A stretch of 32,008 nt of DNA from an uncultured Bacilli bacterium (GTDB lineage: Bacteria > Bacillota_I > Bacilli_A > RF39 > UBA660), in assembly GCA_934097015.1 (NCBI GenBank), contig CAKONF010000010.1, forward strand, positions 1 through 32,008. Reading direction: 5' to 3'. Positions 7,550 through 15,290 of the stretch are shown piece by piece (position 1 is the stretch's first letter; each line of letters opens with the position of its first letter). The position numbers and the translations under genes are program-made. The notes beneath the pieces are model-generated. The model did no database searches and was not told where the DNA came from. It saw only the letters and a list, made by a program, of their open reading frames with translations.

Positions 7550-8188
7550 TTATTTTGTTTTCATTTTCAAAACTTTTATAAATTTTTCTGTTAGTTTTGT
7601 TTTTGCAAATTGTTCTTCTAATGCTAATATACTACTTTTATATCTATTATATGCAAATTCATAGTCACCTTTTTTTATAGCATTTACGCTGGCATTAACT
7701 ATGTAGTTATAAACATAATCATAAATATTTTTATTGTCTTTTATTTCATCAATTGCCTCTATTATTATAGGAGCAGTAGTGTAATAGTGCTCAATATCTT
7801 CTTTTGATACGAAATTATCTCTAAACCATCTTAATATTGTTAATTCTTCACAATTATCATCAAATATTTCTGTAGTATGTTTCATACAAGCACTAGTTAA
7901 ATAACATCCTCCGTTATCTTGTATTTCCCCAGTTGATGGATTTCCTGAACTATTACATTCACTTCTACTATAATCGGGGTCTCCACCTTTATTATAACTG
8001 TCACTACTATTATAATGGTCATGGGAATGTCCGCCATCACCATTATCTGAATATCTATTTACTGAACCGCCTTTCTCATAGCTAGTATATTGTAAGTTTG
8101 AATCGCTATAATCATCATATCTATCAACGTCATAACTAGCATAGCCCCAATCTCTATTACTTCCGCCTTTACTTCCACCTTTTGACAT
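7550..8188 (-). CDS. CFI-box-like cysteine-motif protein with a Gly/Ser/Tyr/Asp-rich N-terminus
   Basis: Residues 1-90 are low-complexity and rich in Gly, Ser, Asp, Asn and Tyr, with a short His patch (GGHSHDH) and no signal peptide. From residue 93 comes GGCYLTSACM (C95, C101), then C113 in DDNCEELTILRWFRDNF, then HYYTTAPIIIEAIDEI and a helical C-terminus. This pattern resembles the CFI-box family, conserved small domains of unknown function in many Firmicutes. Its start overlaps the stop of the upstream gene (TAATG) and has AAGGAG about ten bases before it, so the two are probably translationally coupled. Function is not known; the cysteines suggest a metal or redox role, which is speculation. 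Confidence 0.65.
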   Translation of the reverse strand: MSKGGSKGGSNRDWGYASYDVDRYDDYSDSNLQYTSYEKGGSVNRYSDNGDGGHSHDHYNSSDSYNKGGDPDYSRSECNSSGNPSTGEIQDNGGCYLTSACMKHTTEIFDDNCEELTILRWFRDNFVSKEDIEHYYTTAPIIIEAIDEIKDNKNIYDYVYNYIVNASVNAIKKGDYEFAYNRYKSSILALEEQFAKTKLTEKFIKVLKMKTK

Positions 8189-8490
8189 TATTTTTCATCT
8201 CCTTTTCTTTTTTTATATGTATTGTATTCTACATCTCCATCTTTATAAATTATAAAATTTTCTGTACCAAGTTGAATTATGATAGATTTTAATTCTTGAA
8301 CTATATTTTCTTTACTTTTTTCGTCTTTAACAGATAACATACGATATTCTTTTAATTTTTTGTTGAATTCATTAAATAATTCAATATCATTATTGCCATT
8401 TTCATTTAAATCAAAATAACATTCTAATGCTAAAGAACCTTTAAAAATAAATTTATCAAAACAACTTGTTTCTAAATTAATGTTTTTCAT
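8188..8490 (-). CDS. Uncharacterised 100-aa protein, partner of the CFI-box-like protein
   Basis: I do not recognise this protein. It is soluble and acidic-to-mixed, predicted mainly helical, with a Lys-rich C-terminus and no signal peptide or clear motif. The ATG at 8490 is placed ten bases after AAGGAGA; an alternative TTG two codons upstream is less likely. The gene overlaps the next gene by one base (TAATG), which argues for joint expression. It lies wholly inside the insertion between spmB and rluB, so it was probably acquired with its partner. Confidence 0.6.
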   Translation of the reverse strand: MKNINLETSCFDKFIFKGSLALECYFDLNENGNNDIELFNEFNKKLKEYRMLSVKDEKSKENIVQELKSIIIQLGTENFIIYKDGDVEYNTYKKRKGDEK

Positions 8491-8564
8491 AATCAAAAAA
8501 TCTCCTTCTATTATTATTTAAACTTTGTTTTTTTTCTTAAAACATCACCTCATTCCGAATAATA

Positions 8565-8582
8565 GATTATTAATTAATAATC
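8565..8582. repeat. 18-bp perfect palindrome upstream of the two-gene unit
   Basis: GATTATTAATTAATAATC is self-complementary over 18 bases, and flanking ATAGAT/ATCTAT extend it with a bulge. It lies about 75 bases upstream of the start at 8490, where a promoter or operator would be expected. AT-rich palindromes can arise by chance here. Confidence 0.4.
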
Positions 8583-8828
8583 ATCTATTTACATTAAGGA
8601 ACTTGATGCAACAAATTATGATATGTCAATATATTTATAAATATATTGTCCCTCTTAGTTTTATAAATTATCACTATTATACCATTATGTCAATAAGAGG
8701 AGAACGGAAAATAGAAAATAATTTACATTATTATTTAGATATGATTTTTAAAGAAGATGAAAATAGTTCATTTTTAAAAATACTCAGAAGAACTTAAATA
8801 TAATAAGAAAATTTTGTATGTCATTATT

Positions 8829-8877
8829 AAAAAAATATAAAGAAAAGACCAAATTAAGTATGAACTTAACTAGGTCT
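8829..8877 (-). terminator. Terminator-like hairpin downstream of spmB
   Basis: Minus strand: a 14-bp stem with two mismatches (AGACCTAGTTAAGT ... ACTTAATTTGGTCT, loop 4), followed by TTTTCTTTATATTTTTTT. It lies inside the IS remnant about 90 bases past spmB and could end the dacB-spmA-spmB transcript. Confidence 0.55.
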
Positions 8878-8889
8878 ACGATAGCAATG

Positions 8890-8955
8890 AACTTTGAAGA
8901 ACAAATACAAAAGTATTAACTATGTGATTTTTTGCGATTTTATGAATTTATCCTG
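8890..8955 (+). repeat. IS right end, copy 2
   Basis: 66 bp matching 7439-7505. It is attached to the transposase remnant and so defines the repeat as an IS end, terminating in ATCCTG at 8955. Confidence 0.7.
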
Positions 8956-8969
8956 AGTGATTGAAATCA

Positions 8970-9494
8970 TTATCTACCAAAGAATAAGTAAACTAGTAAA
9001 AAACTCATAAGTATTCCTACTAAGTCTGCAAATAAACCTACTGGAAGTGCATATCTAGTTTTTTTAACTCCAATACTGCCAAAATAAAGTGCTAAAACAT
9101 AGAATGTAGTATCTGTTGAACCTTGTATAGTACTAGCTAGTTTTCCCATAATTGAATCTGGTCCATATTTACCTAATATATTATTTAATATTGCTAAACT
9201 AGCATTACCACTTATTGGTCTAAATAATGACATACTTATTATATCAGTACTTAAATTATATTTAGATAGCATAGGGTTTAAAAATGAACTAATGTAATCT
9301 ATAAAACCACTTTTTATTAGTAGATTGACAGCAAATATCATTGCTAGTATATTTGGAAATATTTCTACACATGTTTTAAGTCCTTCTAATACACCTTTCA
9401 TAAAAGAATCATATATATTAATATGTTTCTTATAACCATAAAGTACTATACTTAAAACTATTAATGGAAGTGCTATTATGCTAAACGTTGCCAT
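8970..9494 (-). CDS. spmB: Spore maturation protein B-like (nucleoside recognition/Gate domain membrane protein)
   Basis: 174-aa integral membrane protein of the SpmB family, with hydrophobic helices and the conserved segments CVEIFPNILAMIFAVNLL, SLFRPISGNASLAIL and IQGSTDTTFYVLALYFGS. In Bacillus, SpmA and SpmB are needed for proper spore core dehydration; the transported molecule is unknown. It overlaps spmA by 14 bases. Its last codons are duplicated at 6963-6993, on the far side of the inserted DNA. spmAB also occur in some non-spore-formers, so their presence alone does not prove sporulation. Confidence 0.88.
   Translation of the reverse strand: MATFSIIALPLIVLSIVLYGYKKHINIYDSFMKGVLEGLKTCVEIFPNILAMIFAVNLLIKSGFIDYISSFLNPMLSKYNLSTDIISMSLFRPISGNASLAILNNILGKYGPDSIMGKLASTIQGSTDTTFYVLALYFGSIGVKKTRYALPVGLFADLVGILMSFLLVYLFFGR
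8972..9002. repeat. 31-bp direct repeat, spmB-side copy
   Basis: The 3' end of spmB including the stop codon; differs by one base from 6963-6993. It marks the right border of the insertion. Confidence 0.85.
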
Positions 9495-10065
9495 TTTTTC
9501 TCCTTATAAAATAATCTAATATTAATCCAGATATACATGATGAGAATGTTGCTATTATACAAGTTGGTATTACTTCTGTAGGAGTAGCACTTCCATGCAT
9601 AACACGTAACGATATTATTGTAGTAGGTATTATTGTGACACCACCGGTATTAAGTACTAAAAAAGTTATCATAGCTGTAGTTGCTCTATCTTTTTTGTCA
9701 TTTAATTTTTGTAATTCTTTCATTGCTTTTAAACCACATGGTGTTGCTGCTGAACCTAAACCTGCCATATTTATTGCCACATTGCTAGCTATTAAACCTA
9801 ATGCTTCATTATCTTTTGGCACTGTTGGAAATAAATGTTTAAGTATGAAACTTAATTTATGTGCAATTTTTTTTAGTAAACCACTATCTTCTGCAATACG
9901 CATTAATCCCATCCATAAAGCAAGCATTGGAAGCATTTCTAACATTAATTCTAAAGCACTTTTTCCACTGTTAATTATTTCTGTATTTATTAAATCTATT
10001 TTACCATTTATAAATCCGAAAATAATTCCAATTATTATAAAACTGCCCCATAAGACATTTACCAT
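9481..10065 (-). CDS. spmA: Spore maturation protein A-like (nucleoside recognition/Gate domain membrane protein)
   Basis: 194-aa membrane protein of the SpmA family. Conserved segments include LWMGLMRIAEDSGLLKKIAH, SNVAINMAGLGSAATPCGLK and FLVLNTGGVTIIPTTIISLR. It lies between dacB (9-base gap) and spmB (14-base overlap), the order known from Bacillus subtilis, so a three-gene operon is likely. The partner proteins probably act together in the membrane. Family function is known only genetically, from spore maturation. Confidence 0.88.
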   Translation of the reverse strand: MVNVLWGSFIIIGIIFGFINGKIDLINTEIINSGKSALELMLEMLPMLALWMGLMRIAEDSGLLKKIAHKLSFILKHLFPTVPKDNEALGLIASNVAINMAGLGSAATPCGLKAMKELQKLNDKKDRATTAMITFLVLNTGGVTIIPTTIISLRVMHGSATPTEVIPTCIIATFSSCISGLILDYFIRRKNGNV

Positions 10066-10074
10066 TAAATCATC

Positions 10075-11118
10075 CTATCTAAAAATACTTTTTATTTTAT
10101 CTATAAAACTTTTTTTCTTTTCTTTTTTTACAATATCTTTCTTTTCATAAATATATTCTTTTACTAAAACTTTATCATCTAATTTTATTAATACGTATCC
10201 TACAATGTCACTTACATTATCATCATATAAAATTATTTCTTTATTTAATTTTTTATATTCATCATTTGTTAATGCTATGTATTTATCATTTTTTATGTAA
10301 TAATTTTTATTTTGAAATTTATCTTCTTTACTCAATACTTTATAACTTTTATATTTGTTAAAATATTTTTCATACAAGGCTTTATGATTAGTAAAGTCAT
10401 TTGGATCATTTAATGTGACAATTACAAAATTCATGCCATCTTTACTTGCAGTTGTGACAAGTGTTCTTCTTGCTTTTTCTGTAAATCCAGTTTTACCGCC
10501 ATTACAGTATTTGTATTCTTTTAATAATCTATTTTTGTTATACCACATATAAGTTTTATAATTTGTTTTAACTAGTTTTTCTTTTGTACCAACGATAGTT
10601 CTGAATTTTTCATTTTTCATAGCATAACTCATCAAAGTTGCCATATCAGTACTTGTACTAGTATTTCCTACTCCATCACTATTTTCTAAACCACTAGAAT
10701 TAACAAAAGTTGTATGTTTCATTCCAATTGATTTAGCAGTATCATTCATCATTTTTACAAAATTTTCCATACTTCCACCAACTGTATTTGCAATTTGTAT
10801 AGCAGCATCATTTCCGCTTCTTAGCATTAGTCCATATAGTAAATTTTCCATGCTCATTTCTTCTCCAACTTCAACATATATTCCACTACCATAACTTTTT
10901 AAAACACTTTCATCTATTTTAACCATTTTAGAAATATCATAATTGTTTATTGCAACTAAGCAAGTCATAATTTTTGAAATACTAGCAATTAGTCTAACAT
11001 CATTACCATTACTATTATAAAGTATTCTATTAGTATCCATATCCATTAAAGTAGTACTTGTAGCATTTACTCTTAGAGGAAATAAAATAATTATTAAAAA
11101 TATAATATACTTTTTCAT
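10075..11118 (-). CDS. D-alanyl-D-alanine carboxypeptidase (DacB/DacF-type, penicillin-binding protein)
   Basis: Removes the terminal D-Ala from peptidoglycan stem peptides outside the membrane. The N-terminus is a signal peptide (MKKYIIFLIIILFPLRVNA). The active-site motifs of the S11 family are intact: S46-x-x-K49 (SISK), S101-G102-N103 and K209-T210-G211. The 347-aa length fits the family. The C-terminal portion after residue 230 is Lys-rich and ends in an amphipathic-looking segment, FIDKIKSIFR, which may bind the membrane. Position upstream of spmA-spmB matches dacB of Bacillus. It may serve general wall trimming if this lineage does not sporulate. Confidence 0.93.
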   Translation of the reverse strand: MKKYIIFLIIILFPLRVNATSTTLMDMDTNRILYNSNGNDVRLIASISKIMTCLVAINNYDISKMVKIDESVLKSYGSGIYVEVGEEMSMENLLYGLMLRSGNDAAIQIANTVGGSMENFVKMMNDTAKSIGMKHTTFVNSSGLENSDGVGNTSTSTDMATLMSYAMKNEKFRTIVGTKEKLVKTNYKTYMWYNKNRLLKEYKYCNGGKTGFTEKARRTLVTTASKDGMNFVIVTLNDPNDFTNHKALYEKYFNKYKSYKVLSKEDKFQNKNYYIKNDKYIALTNDEYKKLNKEIILYDDNVSDIVGYVLIKLDDKVLVKEYIYEKKDIVKKEKKKSFIDKIKSIFR

Positions 11119-11141
11119 ATATTCACCTATAAAATTGTATG

Positions 11142-11164
11142 AAAAAAAAGACTTATTTAGTCTT
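11142..11164 (-). terminator. Rho-independent terminator after the prepilin peptidase gene
   Basis: Minus strand AAGACT-AAATA-AGTCTT (11148-11164) followed by TTTTTT, between the prepilin peptidase gene and dacB. It separates the pilus genes from the dacB-spmAB unit. Confidence 0.75.
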
Positions 11165-11177
11165 ATAAATTTTTTAA

Positions 11178-11927
11178 TTAAAATATTAGTTTTATAATTT
11201 CATTAATTATATTAGTATTTAAATAAATAATTAATAAACTACTTACTAGGAAAGGACCAAATGGAAGCATATTATCTTTATTTTTTAATGTAATATATAC
11301 TGCATATGGAAATGCTAAAAACGATGCTAAAACAATATAAAGTATTCCTAATTTAACTCCTAAAACCATTCCTGCTACAAAAGATAATTTTATATCTCCT
11401 CCACCTAATGCTTCTTGTTTAAAGGCTAAAGAGCCAAACAACATTAGTAAATATGCTACACCAAATATTATTAGTCCGCTTAATATCGATAGTAAAGCAC
11501 TAACTATTCCTGTATTTAACCATTTAATTATAAATATAATTATTGCACTTATTATTAAGGGACTATCATTTATTATCATATATTTAGAATCACTTACAAA
11601 TATTATTATTACTAAACTAGATAGTATAATTGCTGTAAAAAACTCGTAACTTATACCAAATACTTTATAACATAGAGCAAATAAACATCCACTTAACAAT
11701 TCTGTCATAAAATATACAAAACCTATAGGAGTTTTACATTTTTTACATTGTCCTCCTAAAAATATATAACTTAAAAGTGGAATATTTTCATACCACTTTA
11801 AATAGTGCCCACATTTTTCACAATGACTTCCAGGTTTTACTATACTTTTTTCTTCTGGAAGTCTTGTTCCAACTACTCCATAAAAGGAACCAAATATGGC
11901 TCCAATAATAAATATAAAATATAACAC
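11178..11927 (-). CDS. Prepilin peptidase (A24 family, PilD/ComC-like)
   Basis: Membrane aspartic protease that cleaves, and often N-methylates, type IV pilin-like precursors. The 249-aa protein has the N-terminal FGSF motif, a zinc-type four-cysteine cluster (C36, C39, C61, C64) and the catalytic aspartates D113 (VSDSKY) and D178 (GGGDIK). It carries multiple membrane helices. The start is a GTG preceded by TAGGGTG, nine bases after the PilC stop, so the two genes are co-transcribed. Whether the system forms pili, a secretion pseudopilus or competence machinery cannot be told, because no ATPase or pilin gene is in the window. Confidence 0.93.
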   Translation of the reverse strand: MLYFIFIIGAIFGSFYGVVGTRLPEEKSIVKPGSHCEKCGHYLKWYENIPLLSYIFLGGQCKKCKTPIGFVYFMTELLSGCLFALCYKVFGISYEFFTAIILSSLVIIIFVSDSKYMIINDSPLIISAIIIFIIKWLNTGIVSALLSILSGLIIFGVAYLLMLFGSLAFKQEALGGGDIKLSFVAGMVLGVKLGILYIVLASFLAFPYAVYITLKNKDNMLPFGPFLVSSLLIIYLNTNIINEIIKLIF

Positions 11928-11936
11928 AACATCACC

Positions 11937-13562
11937 CTAACTTATTTGTCCATATAAACTAAACATTGGAATAATTACAGATAATACTACTCCACCAACC
12001 ACTACTGCTAAAAATATAATCATGATTGGTTCTATAAGTGATTTCAATGAATTTATTATGTTTTTATGTTCTTCTTGATAATACAAACTAACTTTACTCA
12101 TCATTTCTGCAAGTTCACCTGTTGATTCACCCGTTACTATCATATAATAAGCTACTTCAGGTATAGCCCAATTATCTTTAAATGATGTGCTTATTTTCTC
12201 ACCTACAGCAATATTATTTATTGTATTAAACATTATTTCTTTATATATTTCGTTATTGGTAATTTTAGTTAATATTTCCATACTGTCAGTAATAAATACA
12301 TTATTTTTTAATAATGAAGAAAATGTTTTTGTAAATATTGTCATTTCATTATAAATTATTATTTTACCAAATAGTGGTAATTTCATTGCAAATTTTTGCA
12401 AAGCATATTTTACACTTTTTACATTTGTATATAAATAATAAATGATTAGTATAATTATTACAATAACTAATAATATATACATTATATTGTTTTTTAGAAA
12501 ATCACTTGCTGCCATTACAAATAGTGTTAATCCATTAAGTTCAACTCCAGCTGACTCATATATTCCACTAAATTGTGGTACTACATATAGAAGTATAAAT
12601 GTGACAACTGCTATAGAGAAAATCATGACTGCTGTTGGATAAGTTAGTGCACTTATCATTTGTTTTCTAGTACTTTCTATTTCATTATAATATTCAGCCA
12701 TATCATCAAGAGTTGCTTCTAAATCTCCAGTTGCTTCTGCTGCTTTAATCATATTTATTAAAAGTGATGGAAACGCGTTTCCTTGTTTTAACAATGCATC
12801 ACTAAAGCTTTCACCCATTATTAATTGATATACTATTGCATCAAATAAACGTTTTTTGAATTGATCTCTTTTACCCATTTGTATCCCAAGTATTCTCATT
12901 GCATCTGTTAATGGGATACTTGATTTTAAATATGTTGATAATTGTGTTAACCAGAAAATTAAATCTTTTGTTTTTAATTTTCTTTTAGAAAAACTTTTTT
13001 GTCCGTAAAATAATTCTATAAATTTATTATTTTCTAATTTAAATACAGTATATCCTTCTGATTCTAAAAAGTTAAATACTTCTTGTTTAGTGAACGCCAC
13101 TAAATAGCCAACAACATCATGTCCTTCACTATCTCTTGCAGTATATTTATAAGTATTAGGATACTCAGTTCTAACACTTTCTTGTTTGTTTATTTCACTT
13201 ATTAATAAGTCTCTTTCTTTAAGTTTTTTTTCATTTATTTTTTTATTTACTTTTTTATTTGTTTTTTTTAATTTTAATGTATTGTGATTTTTTATTTGTT
13301 CGTTTTGTTTAATTTCATTATTCTTTTTTATTTTATCATCTATTGAATCCATTTCTAGATTAATAGCTTTTATAACTTCTTTTTTTTCTTTTTTATTTTT
13401 ACTATTTGCATAACTTTTATATATTGAAGATGCTATTAAATTATATACTAATCTAAATGGATAAGTTATTCCATATAAAGTATAATAACAGCCTAAACAA
13501 AAGTACATAAAAGGAGATAATAAAATTAAAAATATATTTTTCTTTTTCTTTGGTTTACTCAT
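11937..13562 (-). CDS. Type IV pilus/type II secretion inner-membrane platform protein (PilC/GspF/ComGB family)
   Basis: The polytopic platform protein on which pilin-like subunits are assembled. Residues 138-541 form the normal GspF module: an N-terminal YKYTARDSEGHDVVG segment, then two T2SSF domains with their membrane helices (GESFSDALLKQGNAFPSLL, AEATGDLEATLDDMAEYY, and the second repeat VGEKISTSFKD ... TGESTGELAEMM). Residues 1-137 are an extra N-terminal part: a hydrophobic stretch (FLILLSPFMYFCLGCYY, then a second short one) followed by a Lys-rich, probably coiled-coil linker. A strong promoter precedes the gene. The pilus ATPase, usually adjacent, is not here. Confidence 0.92.
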   Translation of the reverse strand: MSKPKKKKNIFLILLSPFMYFCLGCYYTLYGITYPFRLVYNLIASSIYKSYANSKNKKEKKEVIKAINLEMDSIDDKIKKNNEIKQNEQIKNHNTLKLKKTNKKVNKKINEKKLKERDLLISEINKQESVRTEYPNTYKYTARDSEGHDVVGYLVAFTKQEVFNFLESEGYTVFKLENNKFIELFYGQKSFSKRKLKTKDLIFWLTQLSTYLKSSIPLTDAMRILGIQMGKRDQFKKRLFDAIVYQLIMGESFSDALLKQGNAFPSLLINMIKAAEATGDLEATLDDMAEYYNEIESTRKQMISALTYPTAVMIFSIAVVTFILLYVVPQFSGIYESAGVELNGLTLFVMAASDFLKNNIMYILLVIVIIILIIYYLYTNVKSVKYALQKFAMKLPLFGKIIIYNEMTIFTKTFSSLLKNNVFITDSMEILTKITNNEIYKEIMFNTINNIAVGEKISTSFKDNWAIPEVAYYMIVTGESTGELAEMMSKVSLYYQEEHKNIINSLKSLIEPIMIIFLAVVVGGVVLSVIIPMFSLYGQIS

Positions 13563-13591
13563 ATCTTACTCCTTCTATCATTACTATAAAT

Positions 13592-13622
13592 AGTATAACA
13601 TATAATAAGTATAAAATGTAAA
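13592..13622 (-). promoter_or_regulatory. Promoter of pilC-pilD
   Basis: Reading leftward: TTTACA (13617-13622), a 19-bp spacer (or TTACAT with 18), then TGT-TATACT (13592-13600), an extended -10. AGAAGGAG follows before the ATG. Confidence 0.55.
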
Positions 13623-13650
13623 GTTTTTTATTATTTTTTCATATAATTAT

Positions 13651-13971
13651 ATGAGTGTGATGTATATGAATAATAATCCAACAACTTTAACTAAAGTATT
13701 ATCTAGTATTAATAATACTTTAAGTATTGCTAATAAGGCAATGCCATTATATAAAGAAGCTAAACCAATTTTTAAAACGATAAATAAGACTTATAAAAAT
13801 ATTAAATCTAATAAAACAGATTTATCAAGTATGATAAAATTAATGAAATTAAAGAATACTATAAAAAAAGATATGAATACAAATACAATACCAAATATAG
13901 AAGAAAATATTCCAACTACAATATCTAAAGATACTTATAATAGTATTAACAATCCTACGTTTTTTATATAG
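13651..13971 (+). CDS. Small uncharacterised protein, distantly YqfQ/VrrA-like
   Basis: 106 aa, Lys/Asn/Thr-rich, soluble and probably helical in the middle. The core LYKEAKPIFKTINKTYKNIK recalls the C-terminal helix of YqfQ-like proteins ('PM...Y.P...NL...WKLYR'). That is a weak resemblance and the function is unknown. The start is uncertain: no good ribosome-binding site precedes ATG 13651, and ATGs at 13660 and 13666 are in frame, the last with GAGTG eight bases upstream. It is divergent from pilC and ends four bases before the hairpin that overlaps the end of rplQ. Confidence 0.55.
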   Translation: MSVMYMNNNPTTLTKVLSSINNTLSIANKAMPLYKEAKPIFKTINKTYKNIKSNKTDLSSMIKLMKLKNTIKKDMNTNTIPNIEENIPTTISKDTYNSINNPTFFI

Positions 13972-14003
13972 AAAAAGATTAGAACTAAACTAATTCTAAT
14001 CTT
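13972..14003 (-). terminator. Terminator of the S10-spc-alpha operon, overlapping the rplQ 3' end
   Basis: A perfect 10-bp stem, AAGATTAGAA / TTCTAATCTT (13975-13984 and 13994-14003), loop 9, followed on the minus strand by TTTTTC. The upstream arm encodes the last residues of L17, so the hairpin begins inside the gene. It may also stop the convergent small gene. Confidence 0.8.
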
Positions 14004-14326
14004 ACCATTAAAGCATCGTCTCCGATTCTTTCTTTTAATTTTATAATACGAGTATATCCACCATTACGATCAGCATATTTAGGTGCTAATTCATTAAATA
14101 CTTTACTAACAACAGCTTTATCATTATGTAAGAAAGCTAAAGCTTGTCTACGACTAACTAAAGTACCTTTTTTACCATAAGTAATCATTTTGTCAATAAA
14201 CTTACGTGCTTCTTTAGCTCTTGCTTCAGTAGTTACTACATATCCATTAGTTATAACGTCTTTAGTAATACCTGCTAATATGCTTCTTCTAATACGTGAT
14301 TCTCTTCCTAATTTTCTGTATGACAT
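13985..14326 (-). CDS. rplQ: 50S ribosomal protein L17
   Basis: 113 aa with the family's RKLGRESRIRRSILAGI N-terminus and ERIGDDALMVRLELV end. It binds 23S rRNA near the exit tunnel. It is the last gene of the alpha segment, 11 bases after rpoA. Its final codons form part of the operon terminator hairpin. Confidence 0.97.
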   Translation of the reverse strand: MSYRKLGRESRIRRSILAGITKDVITNGYVVTTEARAKEARKFIDKMITYGKKGTLVSRRQALAFLHNDKAVVSKVFNELAPKYADRNGGYTRIIKLKERIGDDALMVRLELV

Positions 14327-14337
14327 ATTTTCACTCC

Positions 14338-15279
14338 TTATTCGTGGAACTTAAGTCCCATTTCTTTTACTTTATCTATTACTTCTTTTAAAGATTTTTT
14401 ACCTAAATTACGTATCTTATTAACTTCAACTTCTTTTTTATCAATTAAATCTTGCATTGTGTTAATACCAGCTCTTTTTAAGCAATTGTATGCTCTAACG
14501 CTAAATTCAATTTCTTCAATTGGAGTTTCTAAAGTTTTAGTAATAGTATCAACTTTCTTTTCAGCTATGATACCAGTAATATCTGAAATTTGATTTAAAT
14601 CTGCTACTATATTTAAGTGTTCAATTAATATTTTACTAGCTAAAGCCATAGCTTCTTCTGGAGTAATTGAACCATTAGTGTAAACATTCATTGTTAATTT
14701 ATCATAGTTTTCATTTTGTCCAACACGAGCATCAGTTACTTCATAACTAACTCTTTCGATTGGTGAATATAATGAGTCAATTGGAATAACATCTACACCA
14801 ACATTATCTAATAACACTTTATTTTGTTTTGAATCAACATATCCACGACCATTACCAACTGTCATTTCCATGTCAATTTTTCCGCCTTCGACTAAATTAC
14901 ATATAACTAAGTCTGGATTAATTATTTCTATATCAGCATCATGTTCTATCATACCAGCAGTTACTGGTCCTTCTGTATTTGCTGATAATTTCATAACTTT
15001 ATTTTCTTTAGTATGATTTTTTACAACTAAACTTTTTAAATTGATTATTATAGTTGTTACATCTTCTCTAATTCCATCAATTTTTTGAAATTCATGTAAA
15101 ACTCCATCAATTTTAACACTAGTTATTGCACTTCCAGGTAAACTAGAAAGCATAACTCTTCTTAATGCATTTCCAATAGTAGTACCAAAACCTCTTTCTA
15201 AAGGTTCTAATTCAAATTTACCATAACTATTTTTTTCAACATATTCAGTTATTTTATATTCTGGTTTTTCAAAATTCAT
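14338..15279 (-). CDS. rpoA: DNA-directed RNA polymerase alpha subunit
   Basis: 313 aa. The N-terminal assembly domain contains LEPLERGFGTTIGNALRRVMLSSLPG. The C-terminal domain, after the linker near residue 240, contains EIEFSVRAYNCLKRAGI and RNLGKKSLKEVIDKVKEMGL, which contact DNA UP elements and regulators. It lies between rpsK and rplQ as in other Firmicutes, linking RNA polymerase level to ribosome synthesis. No irregularities were seen. Confidence 0.98.
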   Translation of the reverse strand: MNFEKPEYKITEYVEKNSYGKFELEPLERGFGTTIGNALRRVMLSSLPGSAITSVKIDGVLHEFQKIDGIREDVTTIIINLKSLVVKNHTKENKVMKLSANTEGPVTAGMIEHDADIEIINPDLVICNLVEGGKIDMEMTVGNGRGYVDSKQNKVLLDNVGVDVIPIDSLYSPIERVSYEVTDARVGQNENYDKLTMNVYTNGSITPEEAMALASKILIEHLNIVADLNQISDITGIIAEKKVDTITKTLETPIEEIEFSVRAYNCLKRAGINTMQDLIDKKEVEVNKIRNLGKKSLKEVIDKVKEMGLKFHE

Positions 15280-15290
15280 AACTTTCCTCC

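Larger units (their letters stand above)
8687..8955 (+). pseudogene. ISAs1-like transposase remnant with right IS end
   Basis: The frame starting MSIRGERKIENNLHYYLDMI, then FKEDENSSFLK, matches the C-terminal part of ISAs1-family transposases (RGHWxIENxLHWxLDVxFxED). After a one-base frame change near 8775 it continues KNTQKNLNIIRKFCMSLL, then NFEEQIQK. A further one-base loss in an A-run ends it early, compared with the copy at 7439-7505. Upstream catalytic residues are absent. The element cannot encode a working transposase. Its right end stops 14 bases short of the spmB stop codon. Confidence 0.65.
6994..8971. mobile_element. Accessory insertion between spmB and rluB
   Basis: About 2 kb separates spmB from rluB. 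It holds a truncated Nudix gene, two IS right-end copies, a decayed ISAs1-like transposase and a two-gene unit of unknown function. The duplicated spmB 3' end at its borders supports a discrete insertion or recombination event. No integrase or intact transposase remains, so the mechanism is not known. Confidence 0.5.

Noticed and set aside
8525..8686. Front part of a 90-aa plus-strand frame before the transposase remnant
   Set aside because: No recognisable transposase residues and no ribosome-binding site; only the part from 8687 on matches an ISAs1-like end.
6913..9010. CRISPR or tandem repeat array
   Set aside because: The repeats here are just two pairs of long direct repeats with no regular spacing.
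9635..10150. 171-aa plus-strand frame across spmA
   Set aside because: Antisense to conserved membrane protein genes; hydrophobic frames of this sort are expected opposite such genes.
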